Source of the DNA: Plectrocnemia conspersa
Lineage: Eukaryota; Arthropoda; Insecta; Trichoptera; Polycentropodidae
Reading direction: 5' to 3'
Assembly (NCBI GenBank): GCA_009617715.1
Contig: VTFK01000148.1
Location: forward strand, 806,001 to 870,000
DNA length: 64,000 bases
Part shown: piece after piece, positions 50,408 through 61,369 of the stretch
Position numbering within the stretch: the first letter of the stretch is position 1
Layout: each line of letters starts with the position of its first letter
Made by a program: the position numbers and the translations under genes
The notes under the pieces: model-generated
What the model was told of the DNA's origin: nothing
The model's database searches: none
What the model saw: only the letters and a program-made list of their open reading frames with translations

Positions 50408-51952
50408 CAGTGGTTCCCAAAGTGTCCCCGGGATCATTCAGGGGGTCCGTGGAAAATTAAAATTGATTTGGGGGTCCCTGAACAACGTCAGGGGGTCCGC
50501 ACAAGGTTTAATATAAAATAAAAAAATTGTGACACATTTTTATTAATATGGAAGTTAAAATAAATAGCAATAAATAAAAAAATTAACAAAAATTGTTATT
50601 TGCTAAATGTTTGGAAACTGATACAAAAGGTGAAACGTTATTTACTGAATTAAAAAAAATTTTCGATGTAAAAGCTAGACCCTTGACTAATATCATCTCC
50701 GTTGCTACTGACGGTGCTACAGCAATGGTAGGACGACACCGAGGCTTTCTGGCATACTTAAAACAAGCCATTCATCGACATCATTTGGTCGCAAAAAACC
50801 TTAGTGAATGTTTGCATGAATCACTACATTATGTCATTAGAGCAGTTAATAAAATCAAAAGGAATTCCTTAAATAAGTGATTATTTGCTCAACTTTGTTT
50901 GAAAAATGATAATGACTTATGACTATAATCGTTTACTACTTAACACAGAAGTACGTTGGTTATCTAAAAGTGCATGTTTGGATCGCTTCTATTCGCTCTT
51001 TGATTCAGTGTTGGAATTCCTGGAGAGTAAAGACAATGATTTGCGTCACAATTTAAATATTTCAAAAAATGACATCGCTTATATGACTGATTTATTTGCC
51101 AGATTTAACGAGACTAATTTGAAACTACAAGGTGACACATTAAATTTAATCAAAACTAAAAGTGATATATATGCGTTTGTTACAAAACTTTTGCTATACA
51201 AAAAAAACTAGGGAAAAGGAGTATATTCTCAGTTTACAAATCTTTCAAAATTGCAAAATAGAGATTAAGATTTGCTTGCTTATTGTCAACATTTAACGTC
51301 GCTTCATTCGGACCTTAACCAAAGATTTCAAGACATTCTTCACTTGGTTATTCCCGACTGGGTGTTGAACCCTTTTGCAAGTAGTCAAACTAAGAGCACA
51401 AATATAGATGAATACATACTAATACATGAGAAACTTATTGAATTATCCACAAATTAGAAGTTGAAACCAATGCTGTGACAAGGATACGACAACGTTCTGG
51501 TTACAAAAACAGATCCAGCATTATGGGTTATTGTACAGAAGCTGTTGATTGCTTTTCCGTCTTCCTATTTTGTAGAACATGGATTCGGTGCCGTTATGAG
51601 CCTCATCACAAAAAAAAAAGAAACCGACTAGAAATTAGTACTCGTGGGGATTTGCGGTTGCTACTCACAAACATTGAGCCGGACATAAATACACTCATAA
51701 CATCCCATCAGATTCATCTAAGTCATTTAATTTTTTTGTATTTTAAAACAAAAGTTATAATTTTAATAAATACTTGTTCAACAAAATGTTTTACTTATAT
51801 TTTATTTTCACGTCACCATTTACCATTCAAGACATCAAAGTTAAATTTGTAATTTTTCTATTATACATTTATGTAGTTTTTCACCCAGAGTCCGTGGGAA
51901 AGTTTTGAGTATGAAAAGGTGACTGTGGGTCAAAAGAGTTTGAGAGCCACTG
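50408..51952 (+). mobile_element. hAT element 3 (ZBED5/SCAND3 type) with 8-bp TSD
   Basis: The left end CAGTGGTTCCCAAAGT at 50408 and the right end AGTTTGAGAGCCACTG at 51937-51952 are imperfect inverted repeats of the well-known CAGTGGT hAT style. Both sides carry the identical 8-bp duplication CTCTAATA (50400-50407 and 51953-51960). GGGGGTCC occurs three times in the left subterminal region (50441, 50470 and 50491). The 1545-bp element holds most of the C-terminal two thirds of a transposase in broken frames. Confidence 0.92.
50590..51715 (+). pseudogene. broken hAT transposase, ZBED5/SCAND3-like
   Basis: Blocks appear in family order. First is SVATDGATAMVGRHRGFLAY at 50700-50758 (the 'TDGAPAM-G---G' box around a catalytic aspartate). 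Then come NTEVRWLSKSACLDRFYSLF at 50943-51001, LNLKLQG-like FNETNLKLQGDTLNLIK at 51106-51155, and DWVLNPFAS at 51358-51384. The C-terminal FPSSYFVEHGFGAVMSLITK lies at 51552-51611. Reading needs several frame changes, with stops near 50880, 51211 and 51457 and a slip at the A-run 51609-51619. The N-terminal BED finger is absent. No active enzyme can be made. Confidence 0.85.
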
Positions 51953-51964
51953 CTCTAATAAATG

Positions 51965-54150
51965 TCAGCTACTTCAGCAGTTTAAATTATTTAATTTGAT
52001 TATTTTATTTTTCTTTTTCTTTTACTGTGTATAATTTTTGTGTGTATTGTTAATGTATTTGCCTTTAACCATCGTGGCGCATTGGGGTATTCTGTTAGAT
52101 CACGATAGTCTTTATTTTATTTAAATAAATATATAAATAGATGAACTAACGCTTATGTCAGTAGCGCAATGGTGTCCCTGGTTTAATTTAATTTAATATA
52201 GTCAGAATATTGTGTATATTAAGTTTAATGCACATGAACTTAATCATGCTGTCATTTCAATATAATACCATGTATTTCAACGATGTATCTTTCTAAAGTA
52301 TTATATCAACTAGTAATATATCAACAATCGAGACAGACAGACACAACTTCATTATACGTCAATTCGCGTGTTCATATTGCATATTCCTATCATTAGCCAT
52401 CATCAATCAAATGGTCTTTAAATACTTTTTAACATACACAGGCGTTATAAATTAAATCCCCAAATAGCATACAATGGTATCATTCTATCTTAAAAAAGTG
52501 GCTATATACACGTTTTGGTGGAGCAGTATTAATCAATAAGGATCAAAGCGGCGTTACGGATAATTAGTGACCATGGCTGGAGCATCGCAGCCGAAATATA
52601 GAAAGAAAGTAAGCGAAAATCGCGATGAATCCCGAGATTTTAAATATATATATATACTCACAATATAATTTAATATTTGTATTTTAATATATTGGTTATG
52701 TCACTTATTCTATATATATATATATATATATATGAATATTCTATTATTAGTTGGTTTTATCAGGTAATTGTTTGTAAAAATTACAAATAATGTATATCGC
52801 AAAACTAAACATAAAATATATTTTTTTGTGAAGATAAAATGTATTATATTAGTAACTAACACACACATTTTTAATATTGCGATCGTGTGAAATATACACA
52901 CAATCGCAGCACGTTTTATATCGAACATCGAGACACATGTATTAATAAAAATCTTGATATTTCCAGGAAATGATTCCCAGTACGTTTTATGAAAAAACTT
53001 TTTTTACATGCAAACCTTTCACGTTTTCGTTGCGTAAATAAAAAACTATTGATTTTACTCTTGAAATGTATATTTATATGAAAAATATTGCATGTACATA
53101 CTTTTATAAAATCAAAATTATTAAGAAAATTCGCAAAGTCTCGTTCATGAAGCACTTTCGTTAAGTGAAAAACTTTTAATGATGAAGTTTGAAACCCAAT
53201 ATTTTTAACATGTATTAATAATAAAATACAACCACATATATATAAAGCTATATCTTTATGCGGTTTACGTATAAATTAAAACGGATAATAATAATCGCTT
53301 TTATCAGCTGAATTTTACAGGACTAAATATAGAGCTCCATTGGTGCACTTTAATTTGGTAACGATATGAAAAAGGCAAAATGGCCCGAGGGCTTTTATTC
53401 TATGTAATTTACAACGCACTAACATAAACTGAATGTATCGCTATCATTATTTATATCATCATGTTGGCTATAATGCTTACAGTTTGCACTATTTATTATT
53501 TAATAAAAAATGTATGATAACAAATTTATTGAATACATAATAAAAACCATAACTCATTAATTATGTTCCATAAATTATATTTTGCTTTTAATAAAACTGA
53601 TCAAATCAGATAGTATAATAAAAATGATATTAACCACACTAACATAAATTATTGTTAAATAGCTAAAATAAAATTTATAATCAGCATATTAGTTCATGAA
53701 ATTATATCAAAGGTATGCCTCAAAATATTTATATTGATTTTATAACTACACATTAACCTACCTTTAAATACACTGGTTCATATAACATGTTTCTTGAGAA
53801 ATCACATCAATACATTTAACTTATTCATTAAAAACATATTTTTTTCGAAAATATTATTCTAATGAAATGTTTGGTATTTTACTCGTGCTCACTTCAATCG
53901 GGGCAAAACTCGAATTCGAGGCAAAAATTCTAGCGTCAAACTCGTCGATAAATACCCTAAAGGCCTTTTCAGATTATGTGACAGCAATTTGATGGATGTT
54001 TTTCTTATGCTATACGATGTAATAGAATTAGACGGGCAATTTGGGTCGTCGGGGATTCACAAATTTCAATAAAGAGTCGCTTATGCCGGAGCACATTGGA
54101 GCTAATGTAAAAAAAATTTATAAGATATTGATCGACCGATATATATGTAT
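51965..54150. other. AT-rich stretch, no gene seen
   Basis: It contains the 36-bp motif at 52071, a (TA)n run at 52711-52733, and less AT-rich patches near 52500-52640 and 53880-54080. Small minus-strand frames at 52710-53155 have no motif. Confidence 0.45.
52071..52106 (-). repeat. 36-bp palindromic dispersed motif, copy 2
   Basis: Read on the minus strand it runs ATCGTGATCTAACAG, then AATACCCCAATGCGCCACGAT. This matches the copies at 1078 and 63096 base for base at most positions. Its ends ATCGTG and CACGAT are complementary. Confidence 0.6.
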
Positions 54151-54153
54151 ATA

Positions 54154-54187
54154 TCAGGTTATTCCATAAGTATTTGCGTTTTTTAAG
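54154..54187 (+). mobile_element. possible mariner terminal inverted repeat, solo
   Basis: TCAGGTTATTCCATAAGTAT followed by TTGCGTTTTTT resembles the terminal repeats of mariner elements (AGGT...CCATAAGTAT...). It lies just after a TA-rich run. No transposase and no matching second end were found nearby. Confidence 0.3.
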
Positions 54188-54639
54188 GTGCGGGTTAAAT
54201 GAATTAAAAATTATAATAATAAAATCTTTTTTTAAATTATTCTACACATATTAATCAATTCTTGTATAACTGATTCGAAAAATAATTTTAAGAAATATGT
54301 ATATAAATCATCTTAAATATGTTATTTTCATTTTTTATGTTTATCTATTTTAAAATGATAAATAATATGTTTGACCAGCAACTATAATATATTTATGAGA
54401 GCTTAGCTCTCCCTTTGAGATTCACCACAATTTACAAAGTACACACTTAAGTAACAGGCAAAGCAAAAGTGAGACACATGGAATAAGCATAAATGAAGTA
54501 TGAAAGAACACGTTCAAAGTACAAATTATCAAATAGATGTTAATTTACTTGATATATTTGCGTTGGCAAACTTATTTGTTTTTAATTAAATAATATTTTT
54601 TTATAATTATAGTTATGAGATATCGATGTATGTTACGCT

Positions 54640-55210
54640 ATAGGAGTTAGATGTTATTTTCGCTATCACTTTGATAAAGCATCTAAGAGTAATAATTGCT
54701 TTTAAAGACGTCTCCTAACGCCAACTCAGCATTGTAGCTTCTAGTTCAATTGTGAAGCATCTCGTGGATCGTTTAGCGTTTTCGTTACGAAAAGCCGTAA
54801 AAGTATCATCTCGGCAGTCCTTTGACCCTGTGCAAACCTCTTTGAGTGTGTCGCATAAACTTTTTTTTGAGACAAAAGGTCATTCGGGAAATACATAAAG
54901 AGCCCATATGAAAAATAGGCTATTAAAGCCGGACACGGGGGGGGGGGCTTCCGGCCGGATCGCGGAAGAGGGCCAGGGCTCGTAAACATTTATGTTGGTG
55001 CATGGTAGAACAGTCCTTGCCGGCAATTCAAACAACACTAAAAACAAACTCAAATCCGCGTGCTGCCATTTTAGCACAAATTGCCGCCGGCTACGGCCAG
55101 AAATAACGCGTCTTATGGTACTATCAAATCGGTATGAAAACCCAGAAAAGAAGTACCTACATGGCGGTAGCATGGGGCCATCAAGGGTTCTGATAAGGCA
55201 ATAATGACGA
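54640..55210. other. GC-elevated islet with long overlapping frames
   Basis: The longest minus-strand frame is 137 codons (54880-55293), overlapped by an 82-codon minus-strand frame (54741-54989) and a 70-codon plus-strand frame (54992-55204). None contains a domain I recognise, and a G9 run (about 54939-54947) lies inside. This is the best place in the right half for an unrecognised exon, but regulatory DNA is equally possible. Confidence 0.3.
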
Positions 55211-55439
55211 CGAGACTTTTTATTTATTTTTTTAACTTTTGATATATTTAAAAAAATAAACATTTTATAAAATATTTTTGGAGCAATATTCAATTTTAAA
55301 CGTAATCTTTAACGACTTTAAAAAATATAGTGGTTTTAAGAAAAAATGTTTTAACACCGAATGAGTCTAATTTTGCAGCCACACAGTTTATTTTATAAGC
55401 ATACATGAAAAAACCCATACATAGATAAATATGACGCCG

Positions 55440-55870
55440 CTATCGGGTAGTGGAGTTAAAATGACAGATCTTGTAAGTCAGAGTCTTCGCTGGCGTGTCG
55501 AGTTATATTTTTGTCGGCCGTAGTGTATATTGAACAACTGGTTTGTTATATGTTTTGATCTGTTCCTGATGTGTTCCTGTGATGCTATTTAGACAATCCG
55601 CTGATGTATATCGTGTCGATGCAGTCTCCTGACTCGCCTCTGCTGCTCTGACTCCATGGCGTCTCTCTTCTACGACCAAGTGTCACAACTCTGATGACTT
55701 TTAAAAAAACTTAATTAAAACGGACCAGATGGCCACTACGGCGATTAGTAACGAAATTTAAAGAACAATGGTAATGTGCGCAGGGTAGAATATATTATCA
55801 GTAAAATACTGTGTATGGACTTTCGAGACGGGTGGATCTCTATCTTTGTACAAAATAGTCGTTAAAATTA
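55440..55870. other. GC-elevated islet with a splice-donor-like micro-frame
   Basis: At 55461 an ATG in good context (TTAAAATGACAG) is followed after four codons by GTAAGT at 55473, the consensus insect 5' splice site. CpG and GTCTC-rich DNA continues to about 55690. No partner exon can be named. Confidence 0.25.
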
Positions 55871-56564
55871 CCTTTAAATCATAAAAAATATGCAGGTGGT
55901 CAAACCATCACAATTCCAATATCATCTTGCAGTCTTATATTTCGGTAAGTGTTTCATAAAAAGCAGTTCGAATTAAGTTAGCTAAAACAGTAGTGTTTTC
56001 AACCGAATAAAAAATCTTTTTAATAAGCATTTTTATTAAAAAAAAATTAATTCCCTTTTTAATTCAAATTCATATCAATATTATATAACATTATTTTATT
56101 TATACATATAGGTATAAATAATATTTAATGGTATATTTAAAAGAAAAGCTCTTTGAATACGACTCTTGAAGTCCGGGGTTTTTAGAAGTAATAGATGTAA
56201 AAATCATACTGCGTATTTTAATTTATTAAATATAGTATATGTATTTATTTATATACATATGAATGTAAATTTATTTACATCAATTTTATTTGTAACAAGT
56301 TTTAAATTAAAAATATCATATAACTTGTGAAAATCAGACTTTGAAAAACGTTTTCATGTATCAGTTACTTTACAGGTAATTCGAGCGGCTCGGATAAATA
56401 AATTTTTAATTACTAGGATAAATAAACACTTATAAATTAACAGATGTCGGCAAACGAAATACGAGAAAAAAAATCTAAGTAATGTGTAGAATAATTCCGT
56501 TAAAAATTAAGAGAACAACGTTAATTTGTACATATATATTTATTTATTTATTTTATTATACCTT

Positions 56565-56765
56565 TTGTTGTAAGCCCAATGCGTTACACCGGTATAAATC
56601 CGTACTAACTGAGTCAGTCAATCAGATATAATGAATACCTATATATAAGTATTAACCACAAGACTGAAAGTCTGGGAATCAATGACATCTACATTTTAAT
56701 ATTTATAAATTATTATGTATAATTTAATTAAAATCAATAGATGTCACTGCTAGTAATTTTATTAA
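56565..56765 (+). repeat. orphan dispersed repeat A, copy 4 (longest)
   Basis: The copy starts with TTGTTGTAAGCCCAATGCGT, continues ACTGAGTCAGTCAATCAGAT, then TATTAACCACAAGACTGAAA and GTCTGGGAATC. AGACTGAAAGTCT forms a hairpin, and the wider arm has the shape of a tRNA-Phe anticodon arm. TGACATCTA at about 56681 and TAGATGTCA at about 56740 form a perfect 9-bp inverted pair, possibly the element's right end. Confidence 0.6.
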
Positions 56766-57439
56766 GTGCGTATATTTTTTATAAATAGTTTTACTAGTCT
56801 GAGACGTTACGGACCTTATATATATATTTATTATATAATACTAAGAATACCGTAATCTAATTAATAATATTTTATTAAGACTGAACTAATTGGCTTTAGC
56901 CAGCTTAATTTGGCTCATAATCCTTTAAGAACGTTTTTTCTGTTAACCCGTATTTTTTACGTGAATAGAATATAGCAAAGCATATTTCAATCATGAACAA
57001 GGTATTGAATTTATAATTGAATCGCCAGAAATAAAATGGTATGAATAGGTATTTATTTAGCAACGTTCATTGTGTGTACAATAGGGCGGGCAGGTAGGCA
57101 CGTTGATACAATTCAATCTATTTTGCAACACGTATTTAGATTGTGTTTTTTTTAGAATTCAGTCAACAAACCTATTTGGATAGTATGCAAACAATATGTG
57201 TATTTCAATTTTTATCACCATAAAAAATATTTTTAAACTGATTGGCACATTATTTCCAAGATTTGCTTCGAATATAATTTATAAGAACGAATACTAAAGT
57301 GAAGTGTTAACATAACCAATTATATATTTGCACATCCAGATACTACATTTATTAGTTAATATACTACGAATATACTTACGATACTATAAAAAAAAATTAA
57401 AAATTAAAAAATAAAAGTATTTTTTTTACAAAACACGTT

Positions 57440-58200
57440 TAGTGTGATGAGTCGATCGACCCACCATACATACGCTCATAAGATTTTCAATATAGTTAAG
57501 GTCAGTGTGAGCTTATTTATACATATTTAAAGTTAAATTTTTGTGACAGTATAGAATTCTTTAGCACCCTATATATGTTCGTTAGCAAAATCCATTTTGT
57601 CAATTTTTTGCAGAATGGCGACAAGTATTAAAATTCAAACACTCGTAACTCAGTAGGTTTAAATTTAAACGAAAAAATTGCTATACATGAAACGTTTAAA
57701 AGCCTAAACTACGTCCAAATAAAGTTTAAAAAAAATAGTTTTTTGCTTCAAAACAAGATGATCAGTCGATCGGACCTTCATACGAGCTATTTTGAGACTT
57801 TCAGAGGAGTTAACGCTTTTAACTGCTTGGTTTTAAAGATTAAAAATTAAATTTTTAGTATCGTATAGAAATACCGCGCACCTCTTATACGTTCTGTATG
57901 AAAAAATATATAATTTTTTTTTACAAAATGGCGGCCAATGTAAAAATTAAAAGTGTCATAACTTTGCAAAATGAAATTCTACTAAATAATGTCGTATACA
58001 AAAAGTGTTTAAAAGCTTAATTTAGATTAAAAAAAAAAAAAATTTTTTTTTATAAAAAACGAGTCTTACGGTAAATTGACCCGGCCCCCCCCGTACGTGC
58101 TTTTATGCGACTTGACATATTGTTAACGCTTGTATTTCGTTACTTTTAAAGATATAGACTTGAATTGTTGATACGAAATAGAGCTTTCACTTTGTTTAAA
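57440..58200 (+). repeat. tandem repeat, about 310-bp unit, three diverged copies
   Basis: Corresponding points are the GTCGATCGACCCA box at 57451, the GTCGATCGGACCTT box at 57764 and the AATTGACCCGGCC box at 58074, each followed by a CATAC/CGTAC, CTCATAAGA/TATTTTGAGA and GTTAACGC-type series. Each unit also has an ATCGTATAGAA-type word (57548, 57857 and about 58163) and, in two units, an AAAATGGCG word (about 57612 and 57926). The units are diverged and hold no open frame. Confidence 0.7.
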
Positions 58201-58204
58201 AAAA

Positions 58205-59389
58205 TTAAAAAAAAAAAATTTATTAGTTCATAGACGAATTTTGACTTTGTCTTATCTTCAAACGTCGCAAAAGTAGCATTCTTATTTTTAAATATATATT
58301 TGAGTTTTTATGTTTCTCTCGTGATATTGCGACATAAAATTAAAAAACAACCATTAATTTCAATAGTCGATTTTTGTATACTATTTTTAAATAATAAATA
58401 TATTTTGAAACTATATATAAATATATACATGTATAATATAAAATTATGTACACGGTACATGGTCAATAAGTTTTTAATTAACATATAATTAAATTCCTAA
58501 AGATTTTAGTTAAATTAAAAGTATATGTATAAATGTAAAATTTTTGAGTCTAGATACGTACTCTCATTTAGCTTTTTCGTATTCGATGCATTCGAACAGT
58601 ATGTTCAAAAATGTTATTTAGTTAAAATAAAATAGTTTCAGACGATTTCACGCCTTGCAACAGCTGGTGCTAGAACTGAAATCGGCACAAAATGCTGATA
58701 TGCAAGTTCGAACCAACAAGTTCAATTTCCTTCCGCAATACTTTTTCGATTTGGACTTTGTCCATTATTACACATACACACATCCGAACCTACTTACTGC
58801 CTGCTGCACAACCGAATATGTAGATATTTGCGTATATTTAGCTTCAATTCAATACAAATAATACTATTTCATCTTACTCATATACTCTTGTAAATCATGA
58901 AATGGTTATAAACAACTTGTACTTAATTTTCATGTATTTTTTTTTTATTCTTGATCTTGTAATAAATCTTAATATCAAATATACATGTCAATGCATCTTG
59001 ATAAGTAATCAATGAAAATATATTGGTTATGTGAACCCAAAACGTTTTAAAAAATGTAAGTAAGTAAATATAAATAACAAATCATTTTTATTATTTTTTC
59101 TTCTATAGTCTTCAGACGTTATTTAAATAATCGTTGAAAAACTTCCAAGTATCATGATGCCGCACAATTTTCAATATGGGATTAGTACATATAATACCGA
59201 TCTATCGGAAAAAATTTGACAGTTACAATCGAGTTGATATGTACAAAATTAAAACGTCAGGTGCAGCATCACCTGATGCTCAAAAGTGATATATGGTATA
59301 ACACTTGACATGGAACCAAAACTTAATCAAACACATAACAACATTCGAAATATAAAAACAATAATAATTTAAATCAATTTAGAGGAAGA
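58205..59389. other. AT-rich stretch with one exon-like frame
   Basis: Most of it is AT-rich and empty. The exception is 58640-58864, listed separately. A TATTTAGTT-rich flank precedes it. Confidence 0.4.
58640..58864 (+). CDS. exon-like open frame, unrecognised
   Basis: After AAAATAGTTTCAG, which resembles a splice acceptor, an open frame runs about 70 codons to a stop at 58862. Its first half has codon use richer in GC at third positions than nearby chance frames. The product includes LQQLVLELKSAQNADMQVRT, then NKFNFLPQYFFDLDF. I recognise no family, and the second half looks like chance extension. It could be a small exon of a long gene or a mobile-element scrap. Confidence 0.2.
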
Positions 59390-59440
59390 AAAAATTATAA
59401 CTCAATAATGACAATGAATCATTATTGAGTTATAATTTTT
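59390..59440. repeat. perfect 22-bp hairpin
   Basis: AAAAATTATAACTCAATAAT plus GA at 59390-59411 is exactly complementary to 59419-59440, with the 7-base loop CAATGAA. A 22-bp perfect stem with a small loop resembles a fold-back insertion or small hairpin RNA. No flanking duplication was identified. Confidence 0.9.
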
Positions 59441-59739
59441 CAGCAATTATATAAAATATATTTTCTTAGCTCAAACAAGTTGACTAGCCACAAAAAGTGT
59501 TATATGTACATTTAATTAATAAATAAAATCGTCACTAAAAATAACGACCTTAAAATATGTAAAATTAATAACAATTTAAATTCTTAAGAAAAAAATGCCA
59601 CTAAATTATTATTAATTTACATTTTTGCATTAATATGTGAAGCTTAAGCTATAAATAAAAAAATGAGGTGTAGTGTTAAAAACTAGGAGCCTACTTTAGC
59701 GATATTACAAGCTCATATTTCTGTTCATGATTTGAGAAA

Positions 59740-60450
59740 TCAAGACCTGACTTATATCAGACTAGATGACAGACATTTAAGACTACTCAAAAATCTGTAT
59801 TAAAATCCTTTATAAGTAACAAGCATTGAGGGAAAATAAACTAATAATATTTCAATACAGGGAGGTGTCATATGTGTTATTTCTCCTACTCTTTTTAATC
59901 TATACTCCAAAACAATATTCAAAAAAGTACTTCAGGGACAGTAAGGTATGAAAATCAGCAGGGAAACAAGTCAAAATATTCGTTTTTTGGTATTTTCTGA
60001 GACCTTAAATGACCTTCAAAGATTCCTGTATAGTGTACATATGTGTATATATAAAATGTATATGATGCACCTACGAATAATCATTAACAAAACAAAATGT
60101 AAGGTTATAAGTAGCTCCTCGTGGATCTTATTAGAAATATATGGAATTGAGAGTGCGAAGCATTTCAAATACCTAGGTAGTTAGGTAAATTACGAAATGG
60201 ATCCTTACGAAGAGATTAAAGTCCACATCGAACTTGTTAGAAGCCAGATTCGAAAATTTCAAGCTTGTCTCACAAACAAGCACTTATGTTCATCTTCAGA
60301 CCATAATTAAATTTGCAAAGTGCCTTGTTCGGTCAGTTCTAATATACGTATGCGAGACCTAAGCTCTGAAAATAACAATCAATATACCGAAAGCGTATTA
60401 AATGTAGCTTTTTAGGCGTATGCTAAAAGTTTAATCAACTAAAAAAGTCT
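59740..60450 (+). mobile_element. non-LTR retrotransposon RT fossil, family X copy 2
   Basis: The copy aligns with 34640-35260. It carries CVISPTLFNLYSKTIFKK at about 59872-59927 (RT block 'G-VLSP-LFNLY'). NDLQRFL appears at about 60009, where the catalytic YADD box just upstream is lost. IESAKHFKYLGS lies at about 60147-60182. It then extends beyond the first copy with FAKCLVRSVLIYVCET at about 60313-60360 and LFRRMLKV at about 60408, blocks diagnostic of endonuclease/RT open reading frames. Stops and shifts are frequent. Confidence 0.8.
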
Positions 60451-60512
60451 ATAGGACACGATCAAATACTCCTTTCAAACTTCTCAAATAAATAATAATA
60501 GGTATGAATTAA

Positions 60513-60965
60513 CCCTTTCTATGTAACGAATAAATATAAAAATGAATCATTGTTGCGACATATTTTCTGAAATCATATTTTATGCGTAATATTACAATTA
60601 TTAAACATATCTACTTATAATATTTACTTGATGATCAGTCGTGTGCTCCTTTGTAACATTTTATGTAATAAAGTTTTTTATCTCCAATTTCATCTAAAAC
60701 TACTGTAACTTAATTTAAATTGCTGCGACTAAATTTAAAATGTATGTTTATCACATGCGTTGTTATCCTTTTACCAGATATTCATATTTAGGGTTCTTAG
60801 TTTAAAATAAGTATTGATGTAGTGTGCTTTCTCACACATATTTTTTAAATATGATCCCCTCAAGTCGTATAAAACGCTCAAAAAACGCTTGACGTCCATA
60901 GACGTCCAAAGCACTAGTGGAACATCTTATGTTGACGTCAACTGACGTCTGTAGTATCGAAAGGG
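60513..60965. mobile_element. piggyBac-like MITE
   Basis: The left end CCCTTTCTATG follows TTAA (60509-60512). The right end CATAGA-like CGATACTACAG is read inward on the minus strand as CCCTTTCGATACTACAGACG, and is followed by TTGA (60966-60969), one change from TTAA. CCC-type ends at TTAA are the hallmark of piggyBac. The right subterminal 90 bases hold GACGTC/GACGTCC words five times (60890-60950). At 453 bp with no open frame it is non-autonomous. Confidence 0.7.
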
Positions 60966-60969
60966 TTGA

Positions 60970-61365
60970 AAGAATATGTATATTAAAAAATATTTAGCAT
61001 GTGTAAAATTATAAAAAAATATCAAATATATTATTATTAAATAGAAATCAAACGTAAAAAAAATTTAAAAATAGCTATCAAATAATAAAAAAATATAAAA
61101 AGTGTTTATGTCAAATATCAATCAAATATTAAAAATGTTCAATAATTATAAATAATATAAAAACAAAAACCAATTTCAATAATAATTAAATATATACAGT
61201 ACATATATGTAAAATCTAAAATTACGACAAAAATTAATTTATAACATAAATCAAATATAAAAAAAATTTAGCACAGTCATCAAATTATATATTTTTTAAA
61301 TAATTATAAGCATATTTAAACTGAGTTTTGAAAAATATGAGAGCGCAAAAAACAATTATCGCTTC
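60970..61365. other. AT-rich stretch with loose internal repetition
   Basis: AAAAAAATTTA-GC and ATCAAATAT words recur at about 60985, 61056, 61110 and 61258, suggesting an old tandem repeat, but the low complexity prevents a firm call. No gene. Confidence 0.35.
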
Positions 61366-61369
61366 TCAG

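Noticed and set aside
52711..52733. (TA)n runs as regulatory or origin sequence
   Set aside because: Simple microsatellites of this kind are common in AT-rich genomes and carry no further signal.
55461..55480. Four-codon first exon ending in GTAAGT
   Set aside because: ATG and GTAAGT co-occur by chance often in 64 kb, and no second exon can be identified. It is kept only as a note within the islet.
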